Source of the DNA: Melghirimyces algeriensis
Lineage (GTDB): Bacteria > Bacillota > Bacilli > Thermoactinomycetales > DSM-45169
Length of the DNA: 64,000 bases
NCBI RefSeq assembly: GCF_900182565.1
Contig: NZ_FXTI01000006.1
Span: 124,001 to 188,000, forward strand
Direction of reading: 5' to 3'
The notes under the pieces are model-generated. The model made no database searches. It had not been told where the DNA came from and saw nothing but the letters and a program-made list of their open reading frames with translations. This document shows, piece after piece, positions 7,957-17,520 of this stretch. The position numbers and the translations under genes are program-made. Within the stretch, counting starts at the first letter, position 1. The number at the start of each line of letters is the position of its first letter.

Positions 7957-9042
7957 TTATTTGCCCTCCTTCCAGGAGAGGTATTCTTCTTTCTGCTTTT
8001 TCAAAATCTCCGGTGTTTCTGTGTAGAGATCATCGATCAGATCTTCGACAGATCCTTTCGGCATCTTCTCCACTTTCTTGATCGCATTGTTCATTTCTTC
8101 CAGCAACTCTTCCTGTACTTTTTCTTCTTCTTGGTCCGACCAGAGATTCTTGGATTCTAAGTATTTACGGAAACGTTTGAGAGGATCTTTTCTGGATGCC
8201 CAGTCTTCTTCCTCTTCTTTGGTGCGATAGCGTCCCGGATCATCCCCCGCCATCGTATGCGGGCCGAAACGATAGGTAACCCCCTCGATCAGTGTTGGAC
8301 CTTCTCCTTTCCGGGCACGGTCCGCTGCTTCTTTTGTTGCTTGGTATACAGCCAGGGCATCATTTCCATCCACCTGAATTCCATGGATACCATAAGCAAC
8401 CGCTTTCTGAGCAATGGTCTCAGAACGTGTCTGCTTGGACAGCGGAACACTGATCGCATATTGGTTGTTTTGACAGAAAAAGATGGAGTTGGCATCATAA
8501 ACACCCGCAAAGTTCAGACCTTCGTGGAAGTCCCCTTCGGATGTGGCACCGTCTCCAAAGAAAGCAATGGCCACATGCTCTTCCTCTCTCAGGCGGAAAG
8601 CCCAACCAGCACCGGCAGCATGAGGAACATGACCGGCAATAATAATCTGGGGCGGAAACATATTGACATCTTCCGGAACCTTCATGCCATCTTTCATACC
8701 CCGTGAGTACAGAAATGCCATTTCCATTGAAATTCCGTGGTACAAGGCTGTACCGATATCCCGATAACTGGGGAACAGCCAATCGGATTTTTCCAATGCT
8801 GCCATAGAAGCGATTTGACATGCTTCCTGACCCGCCATGGGAGCATAAAAGCCCAAGCGGCCCTGACGATTCAATTTGATGGCACGCCCGTCAAAGGTCC
8901 GGATTCGAAGCATCCAGCGATAAAGATCTTTCAATTCATCGTCAGACAGATCCGGAGCCTGTTGACCGTCCACAATGTTGCCGTTTTCATCCAGAATCTG
9001 AAACATTTCCGGATCCTGTTTTAACTCCATCACTTTCGGCAC
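7957..9042 (-). CDS. pdhA: Pyruvate dehydrogenase E1 alpha subunit
   Basis: ThDP-binding alpha subunit of E1 and first gene of the pdhABCD operon. The 361 residues include the RQGRLGFYAPMAGQEA block and the ThDP motif GDGATSEGDFHEG...NNQYAIS (about residues 175-206). The phosphorylation-loop-like region is present without any sign of a kinase partner, as in bacteria. The start is GTG at 9040-9042, with GAGGTG about 8 bases upstream. The next in-frame ATG (MELKQ) would remove four residues. Confidence 0.96.
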   Translation of the reverse strand: MPKVMELKQDPEMFQILDENGNIVDGQQAPDLSDDELKDLYRWMLRIRTFDGRAIKLNRQGRLGFYAPMAGQEACQIASMAALEKSDWLFPSYRDIGTALYHGISMEMAFLYSRGMKDGMKVPEDVNMFPPQIIIAGHVPHAAGAGWAFRLREEEHVAIAFFGDGATSEGDFHEGLNFAGVYDANSIFFCQNNQYAISVPLSKQTRSETIAQKAVAYGIHGIQVDGNDALAVYQATKEAADRARKGEGPTLIEGVTYRFGPHTMAGDDPGRYRTKEEEEDWASRKDPLKRFRKYLESKNLWSDQEEEKVQEELLEEMNNAIKKVEKMPKGSVEDLIDDLYTETPEILKKQKEEYLSWKEGK

Positions 9043-9282
9043 GATGGATACACCTCACTTTTTAAAATTCTATCCGCTATGGGGATATTGGGTATCAGGC
9101 CGTCTTTCTTAGACTTCCTCAAACCACCTGACACATTCCACAAATCATGTTAAGAGAGCTAAATGATGGATCACATATCCTACACCAACCAGCTCCCGAC
9201 CCTAAAACCGCCAAAAGCCAGCACACGATCAAAAATGGTTTTTATTACCATATAATACGTCTGGCCTACTCGATACAATTGA

Positions 9283-9311
9283 ATGATACACTTCATGAAC
9301 AAGACAGTCAA
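9283..9311 (-). promoter_or_regulatory. Putative SigA promoter of the pdh operon
   Basis: On the minus strand TTGACT (9306-9311) is followed after 17 bases by TATCAT (9283-9288). This predicts a start near 9276 and an untranslated leader of about 230 bases before the pdhA GTG. The leader holds no recognisable riboswitch. The upstream part of this intergenic stretch (9043-9430) is AT-rich and carries TGATACAGT twice (about 9338 and 9380), possibly a regulator site. No gene is seen in it. Confidence 0.55.
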
Positions 9312-9430
9312 CACAAACAACCAAACCATAACAATTATTGATACAGTAAGGGTTTTAGCTACTATAACAGTACGAAACAGATAATGATACAGTTTATCCG
9401 CATCGGCAGAACAAGCCATTCGGTACGGAT

Positions 9431-9460
9431 GAAAAAAACCGCAACCGACCGGCTGCGGGT
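9431..9460 (-). terminator. Terminator of the ferritin-like gene
   Basis: On the minus strand an ACCCGCA/TGCGGT stem is followed by seven T. It lies just past the stop of the ferritin-like gene. Confidence 0.75.
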
Positions 9461-9471
9461 AACCCCTTTTC

Positions 9472-9909
9472 CTATAGGCGGGGATCGTTTAAAAGGCGCT
9501 GCAGTTCTTCCTTGTGGTTGGACTCATCTGCAACCATATCTTCCAAATCAATTTTCAAACCATATTGCTGTGCTTTTTCCGCCTCTTTGATTCGTTGCAT
9601 GTAACGCTTGATGGTCGCCTCTTCATCCTGAATCGCATTTTCAAGCATCTCCCGAACTTCTGTCGCCTGCTTTACTTCACTCGGCTTTACTACAGGGAGG
9701 CCACCCAGTGCAGCAATTTTTTCTGAAAGGTAGCTGGCATGTTTAATCTCATCTTGGGCTTCATTCTCAAAGAATTCCTTCAAAATGGGTCGCGATAGCC
9801 CGGAAACCATTGCTGCATTATAGGTATAGGTGATAATCGCTGCATATTCATTGGCCAAATCTTCATTCAAACCCTCAATTAGAGCTTGTATATCCGAATT
9901 CAAAGCCAT
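9472..9909 (-). CDS. Ferritin-like / bacterioferritin-type diiron protein
   Basis: A 145-residue four-helix protein of the ferritin-like superfamily, probably in iron storage or oxidative-stress protection. Diiron ligand positions are visible: E in ANEYAAIITY (about residue 21), E and H in FENEAQDEIKHASYL (about 48-58), E in AIQDEEATI (about 94), and E/H in DMVADESNHKEEL near the C-terminus. The substrate is not provable from sequence, and a Dps-like role is possible. It is a single gene between divergent ytqA and its own terminator. Confidence 0.85.
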   Translation of the reverse strand: MALNSDIQALIEGLNEDLANEYAAIITYTYNAAMVSGLSRPILKEFFENEAQDEIKHASYLSEKIAALGGLPVVKPSEVKQATEVREMLENAIQDEEATIKRYMQRIKEAEKAQQYGLKIDLEDMVADESNHKEELQRLLNDPRL

Positions 9910-10074
9910 TCTCCTTTCTTCGTAAACATTAGGTGCGGTTCAGGGTTAGGGTTTCCCACTTGATCAAGAATCAAACAATGGTTTGCACAAAATGACCATC
10001 GGAACGTTTGGATGGATCGTTTGTTCCATGTATAATAAGGAGGAAGCTAGAAACAAAAAAGGACGGATGTCCCC

Positions 10075-11073
10075 ATGAATGTTCAACCCTTGGAACTAAT
10101 CCCCCTTTTCTGGGGGGATAAACGATATCATACATGGAATCATCATCTTCGCAGTCAGTTTGGACAAAAAGTGTTTAAAGTTCCGCTGGATGGAGGATTC
10201 ACCTGCCCCAACCGGGATGGAGCGGTTGCTACTGGCGGGTGTACCTTTTGCAGTCCAAGAGGTTCAGGAGATTTTGCCGGTGATCGACGACAGGATTTGG
10301 TTCACCAGTTTCATACCGTTCGGGACCGTATGCATCAAAAATGGCCGAAAGCCAAATATATCGGTTATTTTCAGGCTTTCAGCAATACCTATGCTCCTGT
10401 CGATGTCCTTCGTCCCATGTACGAAGTGATCTTGGAGCAACCGGATGTGGTCGGTCTCTCCATCGCCACCCGACCGGATTGTCTTCCCGATGATGTTGTG
10501 GAGCTTTTGGCGGAGTTAAATCAACGGACGTATCTGTGGGTGGAATTGGGATTGCAGACAATTCACGATTCCACCTCCGATCTGATTAACCGGGGACACG
10601 ATTATGCCTGCTTTTTGGATGGGGTCGCCAAACTTCGCAAACATGGGATTCGCACCTGTACGCACATTATTTTTGGCCTTCCGGGGGAAACGGAAGAGAT
10701 GATGCTGGAAACAGCAAAGGCTTGTGCAGCCATGGATACGCAAGGGATCAAGATTCACTCCTTGCATCTTTTAAAGAAAACCCCCATGGTGAGACAGTAT
10801 AAAAAAGGACAACTTCAATTTCTGGAAAAGGAAACCTATATCCGGCTGGTAGTCGATTCGCTGGAGCTTCTTCCACCCGATATGGTGGTTCATCGGGTAA
10901 CGGGGGACGGCCCTCCGGATTTGATGATCGGCCCAATGTGGAGTACAAAAAAGTGGGAAACCCTGAATGCAATCGATGCTGAGCTGAAACAACGCGGTTC
11001 CTGGCAGGGGAAAAGATGGTCACCCACCATCACAACCGCAATCCCTGAACGAAGAAAGGAAGCAAACCGATGA
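10075..11073 (+). CDS. ytqA: Radical SAM protein, TIGR01212/YtqA family
   Basis: Radical SAM enzyme of the YhcC/YtqA family. The [4Fe-4S] CxxxC-type cluster is in GFTCPNRDG...GGCTFC, where the Cys spacing is wider than the usual CxxxCxxC, as in this family. Other matches are KYIGYFQAFSNTYAP (about residue 99) and GLPGETEEMM (about 204). The length of 332 is slightly long. Its stop overlaps the ytqB start (ATGA). The partner YtqB is a tRNA wobble-uridine methyltransferase in B. subtilis, so a role for YtqA in tRNA modification is a reasonable inference. Confidence 0.9.
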   Translation: MNVQPLELIPLFWGDKRYHTWNHHLRSQFGQKVFKVPLDGGFTCPNRDGAVATGGCTFCSPRGSGDFAGDRRQDLVHQFHTVRDRMHQKWPKAKYIGYFQAFSNTYAPVDVLRPMYEVILEQPDVVGLSIATRPDCLPDDVVELLAELNQRTYLWVELGLQTIHDSTSDLINRGHDYACFLDGVAKLRKHGIRTCTHIIFGLPGETEEMMLETAKACAAMDTQGIKIHSLHLLKKTPMVRQYKKGQLQFLEKETYIRLVVDSLELLPPDMVVHRVTGDGPPDLMIGPMWSTKKWETLNAIDAELKQRGSWQGKRWSPTITTAIPERRKEANR

Positions 11074-11681
11074 GCTTTCCGTCCACTCTCGCCTTTGCCC
11101 ATGACCTGGTAAAAGGCGTCTTGTTTCCTGGAGCCTATGCAGTGGATGCCACCCTCGGCAACGGCCAAGATACGCTTTTCCTTGCCCAAGGCGTGGGACC
11201 TGAAGGTCAGGTTCATGGATTTGATATTCAGAAGGAAGCCCTTGACCGCACGGAAAATCGCCTCCACCAACACGGTATGGTAAACAGGGTGACACTTCAT
11301 CAAAACAGTCATCACCAAATGGAACAGATCCTTCCCCCGAAATGGAAGGGGAACATTTCCGCTGTCATGTTTAACCTTGGTTATTTGCCTAAAGGAGACC
11401 CTGCAATTATTACAAAGCCGGAAACCACCATTCATGCCTTCTCTCAAGCACTGAAATGGCTGGCTCCCGGCGGAATTCTCACAGCGGTTCTCTATACCGG
11501 TCACACCGGCGGTTTGGAAGAAGCGAAACAGGTCCTAAACTATATCAAAACATTAAAACCCAATGTTTTTCATGTGATTCAGTATCAAACCCTGAATCGC
11601 CATCATGCTCCCTCACTCATCGCCGTTCAAAAATCCAAAAAGCATCCACCGGATGAAGCTAGAAACTTTTTTGTAAAATAA
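11070..11681 (+). CDS. ytqB: tRNA wobble-uridine methyltransferase, YtqB/MnmM family
   Basis: Class I SAM-dependent methyltransferase. The SAM-binding AVDATLGNGQDTLFLA motif lies near residue 25, VHGFDIQ near 47, and the catalytic-side MFNLGYLPKGD near 107. In B. subtilis this family methylates 5-aminomethyl-(2-thio)uridine at tRNA position 34. The length of 203 is close to the known 194. It is the second gene of the ytqAB pair with a four-base overlap. Confidence 0.9.
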   Translation: MSFPSTLAFAHDLVKGVLFPGAYAVDATLGNGQDTLFLAQGVGPEGQVHGFDIQKEALDRTENRLHQHGMVNRVTLHQNSHHQMEQILPPKWKGNISAVMFNLGYLPKGDPAIITKPETTIHAFSQALKWLAPGGILTAVLYTGHTGGLEEAKQVLNYIKTLKPNVFHVIQYQTLNRHHAPSLIAVQKSKKHPPDEARNFFVK

Positions 11682-11793
11682 ACCACTTTTTCGTCAAATA
11701 TATTTTTATAGCGCTCTTATCATGATAGAATCATAATGAAACCTGTGGCAACCATTGTATTCCGCCACAGATTGCTTTGACCCAGAAAGGTGG

Positions 11794-13410
11794 ATGATGG
11801 TGGTAGGAAAGCGGTTAGGCGGCCGGTATCAGATTGTTGAACGCATAGGTGGCGGCGGTATGGCTGTCGTCTATAAAGCAGAGGACACTGCTCTGGGTCG
11901 CCATGTTGCCATAAAAGTCATGAATGAGTCCCTCAGCCACGATGAAACATTTATCCGGCGCTTTCATCGCGAAGCGCGGGCAGCTGGCAGTCTGTCTCAT
12001 CCCCATGTGGTCAATGTATATGATGCAGGCAATGAAGGCCACACCTATTATATTGTAATGGAATATATTGAAGGTCCCACTCTGATGGAGCTGGTACAAC
12101 AACGCGGTCGTATTCCCTATACGGAGGCTGTCACCATTGCCTCCCAAATTTGTGAGGGTCTCGCACATGCCCATGAAAACGGCATTGTTCACCGGGATAT
12201 TAAACCCCACAATATTATGGCTACAGCAGAAGGGGTTTTTAAGTTAGCTGATTTCGGCATCTCTCGGTCCACTCGTTCTTCTACAATCACCCAAACCGGT
12301 TTTATTATGGGATCGGTTCATTATTTCTCTCCTGAACAGGCCGGAGGCAGAGAAGTCCGTTATACATCAGATCTGTATTCTCTGGGGGTTGTGCTTTATG
12401 AAATGGTAACCGGTCAACTCCCTTTTGACGGGGAAGAAGCCGTTGCTATTGCTCTGAAGCACCTTCAGGAGCAAGTCCCCGATCCCCGGACGATTGTGCC
12501 TGACATTCCGGAAGAGCTGTGCCGGGTGATCTTTCAGCTAATGGAAAAAAATCCTGAGCATCGTTTCACTTCTGCCCTGGAAGTGTCCAATATTCTCCAG
12601 TCCATTCATTCCGATCCTGTTCATTTCACGGAAATGAACAAACAGGAACATTTTAAGCAGCCGGACCCACAACCCCTCCAGCAGACGGAAACGGCAGATC
12701 CAGACTCTGTACAAAGCCACACCGGGGAACAGACAGCACCACAAGAACCCCCATTAACCGGCTCCAGAAGAGACATTCACAGCAACAAGCGCCGATCAAA
12801 GAAGTGGATCATTAATTTAGTATCCGCTTTGGCTGTCGCTATGGCCTTATTGATTGCTTATAATATCTACGGTAACGATACATCTTCCAATGGGGATATG
12901 CAGGACGTTGAAGCCCAGGAAAAACAGCCCGCGGATCGAAAAAATGATGAAACCAGCGATCAAGCGGAATCCAATCCTCCCAAAAAGACAAAATCAGGGG
13001 ATTCCCAATCTCCAACAACCTCTTCCCCGGATTCGGACGACGATACAGAAGATGCGGAGGAAGTGAAAGAGGAGCCCGGTTTCAACTGGAAGGCTTACCG
13101 AGGCGAAACGGAAAATGACCACTTCCGTGAGATATCCACAGAGGACATGGGTGACGGAAAGTATCAAATCTCTTTAAAAACCGATTTTGGGCGCGTATAT
13201 TACGATGTTCTGATCTATGACCGAGACGGTCCACACCAGCCTGTGATCCGCGCCTATGATGGGGAGGAAGACCTTTCCGGTGAATTCCATAAGAAAACCT
13301 TCTCCGTAGAGGTTTCCCCACCTGAACAAGGACTGGTCAAAATCCGGTTGTACGATAAGGATAAAAAGGAAGAAGCCATTAAAATTCTAGACGTACGCGA
13401 TGATGATTGA
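11794..13410 (+). CDS. PrkC-like membrane Ser/Thr protein kinase without PASTA domains
   Basis: A Hanks-type kinase domain fills residues 1-270: glycine loop GGGGMAVVYKA, ATP Lys in HVAIKVM, catalytic HRDIKPHN, DFGIS, and SPEQAGG in the P+1 region. A polar linker, one transmembrane helix (about 335-355, WIINLVSALAVAMALLIAY) and a D/E/S-rich stalk follow. A roughly 105-residue extracellular domain ends the protein. Unlike PrkC/StkP it has no PASTA repeats, and no phosphatase gene is adjacent. The start at 11794 (ATGATG after AAAGG) replaces an upstream ATG that would add 13 non-family residues. The sensing domain is predicted all-beta; its ligand is unknown. Confidence 0.9.
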   Translation: MMVVGKRLGGRYQIVERIGGGGMAVVYKAEDTALGRHVAIKVMNESLSHDETFIRRFHREARAAGSLSHPHVVNVYDAGNEGHTYYIVMEYIEGPTLMELVQQRGRIPYTEAVTIASQICEGLAHAHENGIVHRDIKPHNIMATAEGVFKLADFGISRSTRSSTITQTGFIMGSVHYFSPEQAGGREVRYTSDLYSLGVVLYEMVTGQLPFDGEEAVAIALKHLQEQVPDPRTIVPDIPEELCRVIFQLMEKNPEHRFTSALEVSNILQSIHSDPVHFTEMNKQEHFKQPDPQPLQQTETADPDSVQSHTGEQTAPQEPPLTGSRRDIHSNKRRSKKWIINLVSALAVAMALLIAYNIYGNDTSSNGDMQDVEAQEKQPADRKNDETSDQAESNPPKKTKSGDSQSPTTSSPDSDDDTEDAEEVKEEPGFNWKAYRGETENDHFREISTEDMGDGKYQISLKTDFGRVYYDVLIYDRDGPHQPVIRAYDGEEDLSGEFHKKTFSVEVSPPEQGLVKIRLYDKDKKEEAIKILDVRDDD

Positions 13411-13438
13411 AAAGGCACGCCACAAAGGCGTGCCTTTT
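13410..13438 (+). terminator. Terminator after the kinase gene
   Basis: A 12-bp stem AAAAGGCACGCC / GGCGTGCCTTTT with an ACAAA loop and T-rich 3' side, immediately after the stop. Confidence 0.85.
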
Positions 13439-13506
13439 CATGATAAAAAAACACCTTCCGTGGTTCCTTCGGAAGATGCGACGGACGATGTGGAAGAATC
13501 TATATC

Positions 13507-13878
13507 TCAACGGCCCTTCTTTTGCTTGGCCGCCAACGCGCTCAGGCGTTCTTCGCTGCTTTTCATCCATTTTTTCATCATGTCTTCAAAATCCGGAGCT
13601 CCTCCCTTGTTACGCCCACGTCGTCCACCCCGCGGGCGGTCGTCGGTCAATGCTTTGATCGACAGGGAAATCTTACCGGATGAATCAATAGAAAGTACTT
13701 TTGCCTTGACTGAATCTCCAACAGACAATTCGTCTTCCACTTTTTCGACAAATTTACCGGAGATCTGAGAGATATGAACCAGACCCGTTTCACCGGATTC
13801 CAATTTAACAAAAGCACCAAAAGGTTTAATGGCGACAACTTCTCCGGTTACAACAGATCCTTCCGCTAGCTGACTCAT
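13507..13878 (-). CDS. S1 RNA-binding domain protein (YabR-like)
   Basis: A 123-residue protein with one S1/OB-fold domain at residues 5-75: GEVVAIKPFGAFVKLESGETGLVHISQIS ends in the classic GLVHIS motif, and KVLSIDSSGKISLSIKAL closes the fold. A basic Arg/Gly-rich tail (RPRGGRRGRNKGG) and a short helix follow. It resembles B. subtilis YabR, which binds RNA or ribosomes, although here it is away from the usual divIC neighbourhood. The CDS is monocistronic and converges with the kinase gene. Confidence 0.88.
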   Translation of the reverse strand: MSQLAEGSVVTGEVVAIKPFGAFVKLESGETGLVHISQISGKFVEKVEDELSVGDSVKAKVLSIDSSGKISLSIKALTDDRPRGGRRGRNKGGAPDFEDMMKKWMKSSEERLSALAAKQKKGR

Positions 13879-13995
13879 TCAAACACTCCCGCAATCTTAT
13901 TCATTCTGTATGAAGATACCACTTATTTTGGCTTAAGTCAATGGGCAATAAGACCCACAAATCATTCCACCATTTTTCTTATTATCCCATACCGA

Positions 13996-14024
13996 TTCAA
14001 ACTTAAACGCAAATGTGTTATACT
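13996..14024 (+). promoter_or_regulatory. Putative SigA promoter of pckA
   Basis: TTCAAA (13996-14001), a 17-base spacer and TATACT (14019-14024). It lies about 70 bases ahead of the pckA ATG. Confidence 0.55.
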
Positions 14025-14096
14025 TTTTCCGTTAGCAATCGCGAAACGGGTTTTCATTCATACAATAGAGAACGGCAGAAAGAAAGGGATGGATCG

Positions 14097-15677
14097 ATGA
14101 AAACACATATCGATGTTCACAGTTCTGTAGACCTCATCCTGGAAGGGGAAGTCTGTCGCAATTTATCCGCCGCGCAACTGGTGGAAAAAGCCCTGGAACG
14201 GAAAGAGGGACAGCTTGCTTCCAATGGTGCGTTTCGGGCCACGACGGGAAAATTTACCGGTCGTTCCCCAAAAGATAAATATATTGTCAGAGATCCGGAA
14301 ATCGAGGATAAGATTGATTGGGGACATGTAAACCAACCGATGGAACCGGAAACATTTGACCACCTGTTTCAAAAAGTGAGTCAGTACTTACGAAAACGGG
14401 ACGTCTTTGTTTTTGACGGCTTTGCCGGAGCCGATCCCGCATATCGTCTTCCCATTCAAGTTATCAACGAATATGCCTGGCACAACCTGTTTGCCCGACA
14501 GCTTTTTGTTCGACCAAACAAAGAGGAATTAAAACTTCACAAGCCCCAGTTTACCGTGGTCAGCGCTCCTGATTTTCAAGCAGATCCTGAGCGGGATAGA
14601 ACCCGTTCGGAAACCTTTATCGCCATCAGTCTGAAACACCGGATCATCCTGATCGGTGGAACCCGGTATGCAGGTGAGATCAAAAAATCCATTTTCAGCA
14701 TTATGAACTATCTTCTCCCGGAAAAAAGCGTACTCCCCATGCACTGTTCCGCCAACATGGGACCGGAAGGAGACACCGCACTCTTCTTTGGTCTTTCCGG
14801 AACGGGAAAAACGACACTATCTGCCGATCCGGAACGAAGTCTGATTGGTGACGATGAACACGGCTGGTCCGATCAGGGCATCTTCAATATTGAAGGTGGC
14901 TGTTATGCCAAATGTATCGGTCTTTCCCAGGAAAAAGAGCCCCAGATCTGGAATGCGATTCGCTTTGGATCCGTACTGGAAAACGTCGTGCTGGACGAGG
15001 AACAGCAACCGGACTACGCGGATGGATCATTGACGGAAAACACCCGTGCCGCTTATCCAATCCAGCACATCCCCTCAGCGAGAATCCCTGGAGTTGGAGG
15101 ACATCCCAAAGTGATCCTGTTCCTTACTGCTGACGCTTTTGGAGTGCTCCCTCCGATTGCCAAGCTGACACCGGAGCAGGCCATGTACCACTTCCTATCG
15201 GGATACACCAGTAAACTGGCTGGAACAGAGCGTGGAATCACGGAACCGGAAGCAACATTTTCCACCTGTTTTGGATCTCCCTTTCTACCGCGACCCGCTG
15301 GGGTCTATGCTGAAATGCTTGGAGAGAAAATCGCTCAGCATCATGTCCGTGTCTATCTCGTCAATACCGGCTGGTCGGGTGGACCTTATGGTGAAGGGAA
15401 CCGAATGAAACTGGCCTATACCCGGTCAATGGTAAAGGCCGCTCTCAATGGCTCACTGGAACAAGCCAACTTTACACCGGATCCGATTTTTGGTATCCAT
15501 GTTCCGGATCGGTGCCCAGAGGTTCCCAGTGAGGTTTTAGTTCCCCGAAATACATGGAAGGACCCGAAGGCTTATGATGCGAAAGCCAAGGAGCTCGCCC
15601 AGCGGTTCCAGGAGAATTTTCAACGTTTTACAAATATCAACGAGGCCATAAAAAAAGCGGGACCCCAAGTCGATTAG
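14097..15677 (+). CDS. pckA: Phosphoenolpyruvate carboxykinase (ATP)
   Basis: Gluconeogenic enzyme converting oxaloacetate and ATP to PEP and CO2. It has 526 residues, like the Bacillus enzyme (527). Visible motifs are RSPKDKYIV near residue 58, the PEPCK signature around GDEHGW, and the P-loop [14 protein letters not shown] near residue 233. ENTRAAYPI and the C-terminal [11 protein letters not shown] also match. The start at 14097 ([10 protein letters not shown]) follows AAAGGGATGG; a longer reading from 14013 would run through the promoter. It is monocistronic with its own terminator. Confidence 0.97.
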   Translation: MKTHIDVHSSVDLILEGEVCRNLSAAQLVEKALERKEGQLASNGAFRATTGKFTGRSPKDKYIVRDPEIEDKIDWGHVNQPMEPETFDHLFQKVSQYLRKRDVFVFDGFAGADPAYRLPIQVINEYAWHNLFARQLFVRPNKEELKLHKPQFTVVSAPDFQADPERDRTRSETFIAISLKHRIILIGGTRYAGEIKKSIFSIMNYLLPEKSVLPMHCSANMGPEGDTALFFGLSGTGKTTLSADPERSLIGDDEHGWSDQGIFNIEGGCYAKCIGLSQEKEPQIWNAIRFGSVLENVVLDEEQQPDYADGSLTENTRAAYPIQHIPSARIPGVGGHPKVILFLTADAFGVLPPIAKLTPEQAMYHFLSGYTSKLAGTERGITEPEATFSTCFGSPFLPRPAGVYAEMLGEKIAQHHVRVYLVNTGWSGGPYGEGNRMKLAYTRSMVKAALNGSLEQANFTPDPIFGIHVPDRCPEVPSEVLVPRNTWKDPKAYDAKAKELAQRFQENFQRFTNINEAIKKAGPQVD

Positions 15678-15703
15678 TGTCTCTTTACGCAGTTATTCAG
15701 AAC

Positions 15704-15737
15704 AACGTCTTCTTATGCCTGAGAAGACGTTGTTTTC
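15704..15737 (+). terminator. Terminator of pckA
   Basis: A ten-base-pair stem AACGTCTTCT / AGAAGACGTT, then GTTTTC. Confidence 0.85.
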
Positions 15738-15907
15738 TATGAGAGTGCATTTGGACCATTATGTGGAGCCGATTCCTGGAAGACTCTCCAAAGACTACAG
15801 CATTGGAATATTCAAGCAGATCCATCTTCCACTTGAAACAATCACTCAAAATTTGCTATGATCACGAAGGATTTAGACTGAAGATACCCGGAAAGGAACT
15901 CTATAGA

Positions 15908-16528
15908 ATGAAAAGACCCATCATTATTGGCGTGGCCGGTGGCAGTGGGTCCGGAAAAACAACGGTCGCACGAAATATCTGCGAACATTTTTCCGATTCC
16001 GTCGCACTAATCGAGCAGGATGCCTATTACAAAGATCAATCCCAATTGCCATTCGATGAACGCGTCAAGACCAATTATGACCATCCATTGGCCTTCGACA
16101 CCGAATTGTTAATCAACCACCTGGATCAGCTTTTAAAATGGGAAGCGATCCAAAAGCCTGTTTATGACTATACGCAACATACACGGGCATTGAAAAATGT
16201 GACCGTAGAACCGAAAGAGGTTATCATTCTGGAAGGAATCCTTATTCTTGAGGATGAATCCCTACGGGATCGGATGGATATTAAAGTATTTGTGGATACG
16301 GATGCGGATGTACGAATTCTACGACGTTTGGAACGGGATATGAAAACCCGCGGGCGCACGCTGGATTCTGTAATTCAACAGTATTTGACCGTTGTCCGAC
16401 CGATGCACCTTCAATTTATTGAACCCAGTAAACGTTACGCGGACCTGATTATCCCCGAAGGTGGATATAATCAAGTGGCTGTCAATCTACTGATCAACCA
16501 GATTCAAACGATTCTTTCTACAAAATGA
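15908..16528 (+). CDS. udk: Uridine kinase
   Basis: Phosphorylates uridine and cytidine in pyrimidine salvage. It has 206 residues, with P-loop [14 protein letters not shown] at residues 8-21, DAYYKDQ (about 40), YDHPLAFD (about 58), the EGILIL strand (about 113) and the lid [13 protein letters not shown]. The start at 15908 follows AAAGGAACTC. A 49-codon upstream extension has no site and no family similarity. Confidence 0.95.
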   Translation: MKRPIIIGVAGGSGSGKTTVARNICEHFSDSVALIEQDAYYKDQSQLPFDERVKTNYDHPLAFDTELLINHLDQLLKWEAIQKPVYDYTQHTRALKNVTVEPKEVIILEGILILEDESLRDRMDIKVFVDTDADVRILRRLERDMKTRGRTLDSVIQQYLTVVRPMHLQFIEPSKRYADLIIPEGGYNQVAVNLLINQIQTILSTK

Positions 16529-16560
16529 TCCCCCGGTATAACGGGGGATTATTACCTTTT
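16528..16560 (+). terminator. Terminator of udk
   Basis: An ATCCCCCG / CGGGGGAT stem with a GTATAA loop, then ATTATTACCTTTT. It may also serve the converging gcvH on the other strand. Confidence 0.8.
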
Positions 16561-16576
16561 CTATCGCTTTTTTCGG

Positions 16577-16960
16577 TTATTCTGAAACCAGGGATTTATA
16601 CTTGTCTGCATCCATTAAGCGATCCAACTCGGAGGAATCCTTCATTTCCACAGTGATCATCCATCCCTCATCATAAGGAGACTCATTCACTTTTTCAGGG
16701 GATTCATCCAGTTCACTGTTGATCTCCACCACTTTACCACTTACAGGTGCGTACAGTTCAGACACCGTTTTGACCGACTCAACACTTCCAAAAGGGGAAT
16801 TGTATTCCAGCTCGTCTCCCACCTCCGGCAACTCCACAAATACAATATCCCCCAGCTCATCCTGAGCAAAATCCGTAATTCCGATTTTCACCCGATTGTC
16901 TCCCTCTTGTTTCACCCATTCGTGTTCTTCACTGTACTTCAGCTCATTAGGCAGATTCAT
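16577..16960 (-). CDS. gcvH: Glycine cleavage system H protein
   Basis: Lipoyl carrier protein of glycine cleavage, also a lipoyl relay in Gram-positive bacteria. It has 127 residues, with YSEEHEWV at 9-16 and [18 protein letters not shown]. The lipoylated Lys is in the [17 protein letters not shown] segment (about residue 63), and the [10 protein letters not shown] ending is typical. It follows a thioredoxin-like gene by 13 bases on the same transcript. No gcvT or gcvP is nearby, consistent with a lipoate-relay role. Confidence 0.96.
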   Translation of the reverse strand: MNLPNELKYSEEHEWVKQEGDNRVKIGITDFAQDELGDIVFVELPEVGDELEYNSPFGSVESVKTVSELYAPVSGKVVEINSELDESPEKVNESPYDEGWMITVEMKDSSELDRLMDADKYKSLVSE

Positions 16961-16973
16961 TGCGATCCCTCCA

Positions 16974-17426
16974 CTATTCGTTATTTCCCAAAACGCGTTC
17001 CAGAGGCCGTTCCATCATTTTCAGGGCTTTTTCACCAGCGGAACGATGGCGAAGTTGTCCTTGCTCGTCAAAGAGGTAATAAGCAGGAACATATTCGTTC
17101 TCAAATGCATCCACAATGCTGTGCATATTATCAATCGCCTGCGGATGGGTCATTTCATATTTTTCAATGGTCTCTTTTACCGGACCCACTTCCGTATCCT
17201 TTTCGGAACGGGGCATGTGAATACCCACCACTTGAAGGCCCTGATCTTTGTACTGATCCCGGATTTTGAGCACATCCGGCATGCTTTCCTTGCACAATCC
17301 ACAACTGATGGACCAGAAGTGCACGAGAACGGGCTTTCCTTTAAGCTCTTCCTTCGTCACTTCCCCATTCACCCACTCGGATGCCCCTTTCAGTTCCGGC
17401 ATTTCCGTACGTAAACGCAAAGCCAT
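16974..17426 (-). CDS. TlpA/ResA-like thiol-disulfide oxidoreductase
   Basis: A 150-residue thioredoxin-fold protein of the AhpC/TSA-TlpA group. The redox motif is C-G-L-C in [17 protein letters not shown] (about residues 38-54), and the cis-Pro segment is YVPAYYLFD. No signal peptide or membrane anchor is present, so it should be cytosolic, unlike ResA. The ATG at 17426 has AGGAGG nine bases upstream; a TTG nine bases earlier abuts that site. It is cotranscribed with gcvH. Confidence 0.85.
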   Translation of the reverse strand: MALRLRTEMPELKGASEWVNGEVTKEELKGKPVLVHFWSISCGLCKESMPDVLKIRDQYKDQGLQVVGIHMPRSEKDTEVGPVKETIEKYEMTHPQAIDNMHSIVDAFENEYVPAYYLFDEQGQLRHRSAGEKALKMMERPLERVLGNNE

Positions 17427-17467
17427 ATGTTTCAACCTCCTTTAAGCGAAGTCAGATCCTATCCTTG

Positions 17468-17498
17468 AGAAAAAGAGCCTAACGGCATCGTTAGGCCC
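17468..17498 (-). terminator. Terminator of the peroxiredoxin gene
   Basis: On the minus strand a GGCCTAACG / CGTTAGGC stem is followed by TCTTTTTCTC. Confidence 0.85.
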
Positions 17499-17520
17499 TT
17501 GGGTATGTGATAATCCTTGA

